Shown one piece after another: positions 63,007 through 64,000 of a DNA stretch of 64,000 nt. The stretch spans positions 3,461 through 67,460 of the forward strand of contig CAWKDK010000017.1 of assembly GCA_963848375.1 (NCBI GenBank). The letters run 5' to 3'. The notes below the pieces were generated by a model. The model searched no databases. It was not told the DNA's origin and saw nothing but the letters and a program-made list of their open reading frames with translations. The stretch comes from JAJPJE01 sp963848375. Lineage in GTDB: Bacteria; Acidobacteriota; Terriglobia; Terriglobales; Acidobacteriaceae. Every line of letters starts with the position of its first letter. Position 1 is the first letter of the stretch. Position numbers and translations under genes: made by a program.

Positions 63007-64000
63007 ATGCAAAAGCGCAAACTTGGAAAAAGTAACTTGGAAGTCTCGGCCATCGGACTCGGCTGCATGGGGATGAGCTTTTCCTACGGCCCTCCCAAAG
63101 ACAAGCAGGAGATGACCAAACTACTCCACGCCGCCGTGGATCGCGGCATCACCTTCTTCGACACCGCCGAAGTGTACGGCCCATTCACTAACGAAGAACT
63201 CGTCGGGGAAGCGCTCGCTCCGTTCCGCGGCAAAGTGGTGATCGCCACCAAGTTCGGCTTCGATCTCAGTGGCAGCGACAATCGTCCGGGAGTCCCCGGT
63301 CTGAACAGCCGCCCGGATCAAATCAAGCGGGCTGTCGAAGGTTCGCTCAAGCGGCTGAAGCTGGAGACGATCGACCTGCTCTATCAGCATCGCGTTGACC
63401 CGAACGTGCCGATCGAAGATGTCGCTGGCGCCGTGAAGGAACTGATTCACTCAGGCAAAGTCAAACACTTCGGAATGTCGGAAGCGGGCGCAAAGACGAT
63501 TCGTCGCGCACACGCCGTTCAGCCGCTCACTGCTCTGCAGAGCGAATACTCGCTGTGGACAAGAACGCCGGAGAAGGAAGTGATCCCGACTCTGGAGGAA
63601 CTCGGTATTGGTCTCGTGCCCTATAGTCCTCTCGGTAAGGGCTTCCTCACTGGCAAGATTGACGAGAATGCGAAGTTCGACAGCACTGACTTCCGCAGCA
63701 CGCTCCCTCGCTTCACACCGGAAGCCCTTAAGGCGAATCAAGCACTGATCGACCTGCTGGGCACCATCGCGAAGCGCAAGAATGCCACTCCTGCTCAGAT
63801 CGCACTTGCGTGGGTGCTCGCACAGAAGCCATGGATGGTTCCTATTCCCGGCACGACCAAGCTAAACCGCCTCGAAGAAAACAACGGAGCGCTCGCAGTC
63901 GAACTCACACCAGAAGACCTTCGCGAAATCGACGCCGCCGCGTCGAAGATCAAGGTAGAAGGCGATCGCTACCCCGAACGACTGGAGAAGATGACGGGAC
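63007..64000 (+). CDS. Aldo/keto reductase (partial, runs off the right edge)
   Basis: ATG 63007 opens a frame that reaches the window end (331 codons, only a few residues short of usual). Catalytic tetrad parts are visible: VDRGITFFDTAEVYG (Asp, Tyr), VVIATKFGF (Lys) and LLYQHRVDPN (His). The NADPH-binding end VPIPGTTKLNRLEENNGAL is complete. The long insertion SGSDNRPGVPGLNSRPDQIK is typical of the AKR13-like group. It reduces small aldehydes; the physiological substrate is unknown. GAGG about nine bases upstream supports the start. Confidence 0.92.
   Translation, partial: MQKRKLGKSNLEVSAIGLGCMGMSFSYGPPKDKQEMTKLLHAAVDRGITFFDTAEVYGPFTNEELVGEALAPFRGKVVIATKFGFDLSGSDNRPGVPGLNSRPDQIKRAVEGSLKRLKLETIDLLYQHRVDPNVPIEDVAGAVKELIHSGKVKHFGMSEAGAKTIRRAHAVQPLTALQSEYSLWTRTPEKEVIPTLEELGIGLVPYSPLGKGFLTGKIDENAKFDSTDFRSTLPRFTPEALKANQALIDLLGTIAKRKNATPAQIALAWVLAQKPWMVPIPGTTKLNRLEENNGALAVELTPEDLREIDAAASKIKVEGDRYPERLEKMTG

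Noticed and set aside
1..64000. CRISPR arrays, rRNA, complete tRNAs, transposases and phage genes
   Set aside because: I looked for regularly spaced 25-40 bp repeats, tRNA cloverleaf ends and transposase or integrase motifs and found none, apart from the tRNA fragment at 9478-9501 and short dispersed repeats.

Overview
The window looks like chromosomal DNA of an acidobacterium (Acidobacteriota, Terriglobia-like). The grounds are moderately GC-rich codon use, a TonB-dependent receptor with an N-terminal carboxypeptidase-regulatory domain, PknB-type kinases carrying TPR or PEGA repeats, a five-helix SdhC, a direct GlnRS, and many intergenic palindromic word repeats. This is inferred from gene content; no species can be named. 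I see no rRNA, complete tRNA, CRISPR array, transposase, integrase or phage gene.

Layout. 1-7 kb: 5' part of a TonB-dependent receptor (-), a secreted alpha/beta hydrolase (+), a succinate dehydrogenase operon sdhC-sdhA-sdhB plus a helical-repeat gene (-), and an SRPBCC-like protein. 7.5-15 kb: secreted phosphodiesterase/phosphatase, a tRNA-Ser 3' fragment, an S41-like protease, a frameshifted Na+/H+ antiporter, a hybrid histidine kinase. 15-24 kb: GlcG-like protein, a cellobiose 2-epimerase/GH130 phosphorylase pair for beta-mannobiose, a degenerate receiver protein, an RRM RNA-binding operon with two small basic proteins, a frameshifted diguanylate cyclase, CutC. 24-34 kb: a Ser/Thr kinase-TPR gene behind a PEGA-containing probable pseudokinase, an ICMT-family methyltransferase/MarR pair behind tandem operator palindromes, a long TPR protein. 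34-46 kb: small secreted proteins, a quinone oxidoreductase, a PIN-TRAM protein, a thioredoxin-like/VKOR pair, ispD-ispF, and a GAF-GGDEF-HD-GYP protein. 46-64 kb: glnS, sialate O-acetylesterase, zinc phospholipase-like protein, a PP-loop amidoligase, a ThiE/TenI protein with repeat-derived insertions, a LOG-family protein, a cysteine-biosynthesis operon (cysM, JAMM protease, CysO-like carrier, MoeZ-like activator), UDP-glucose dehydrogenase, an M20 peptidase, an OmpA-domain protein and a truncated aldo/keto reductase.

The most coherent system is the minus-strand operon at 53998-57035. It encodes everything needed to charge a ubiquitin-like carrier with sulfur and pass it to a cysteine synthase. 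Its carrier ends Gly-Gly-Ser-Trp, so the neighbouring JAMM protease may have to expose the Gly-Gly before activation. Other points of interest are the pseudokinase, the RRM operon with a very short uncatalogued gene, the ThiE loops made from a 20-bp repeat, and a gene-free 630-bp stretch that holds a lone minus-strand terminator.

Quality warning: six conserved genes (antiporter, TPR protein, diguanylate cyclase, GAF-GGDEF-HD protein, esterase, UDP-glucose dehydrogenase) are interrupted by about ten one-base frame changes, mostly in homopolymers, with homology continuing in the next frame. This looks more like sequencing indels than gene decay, so these are annotated as CDS with frameshifts.
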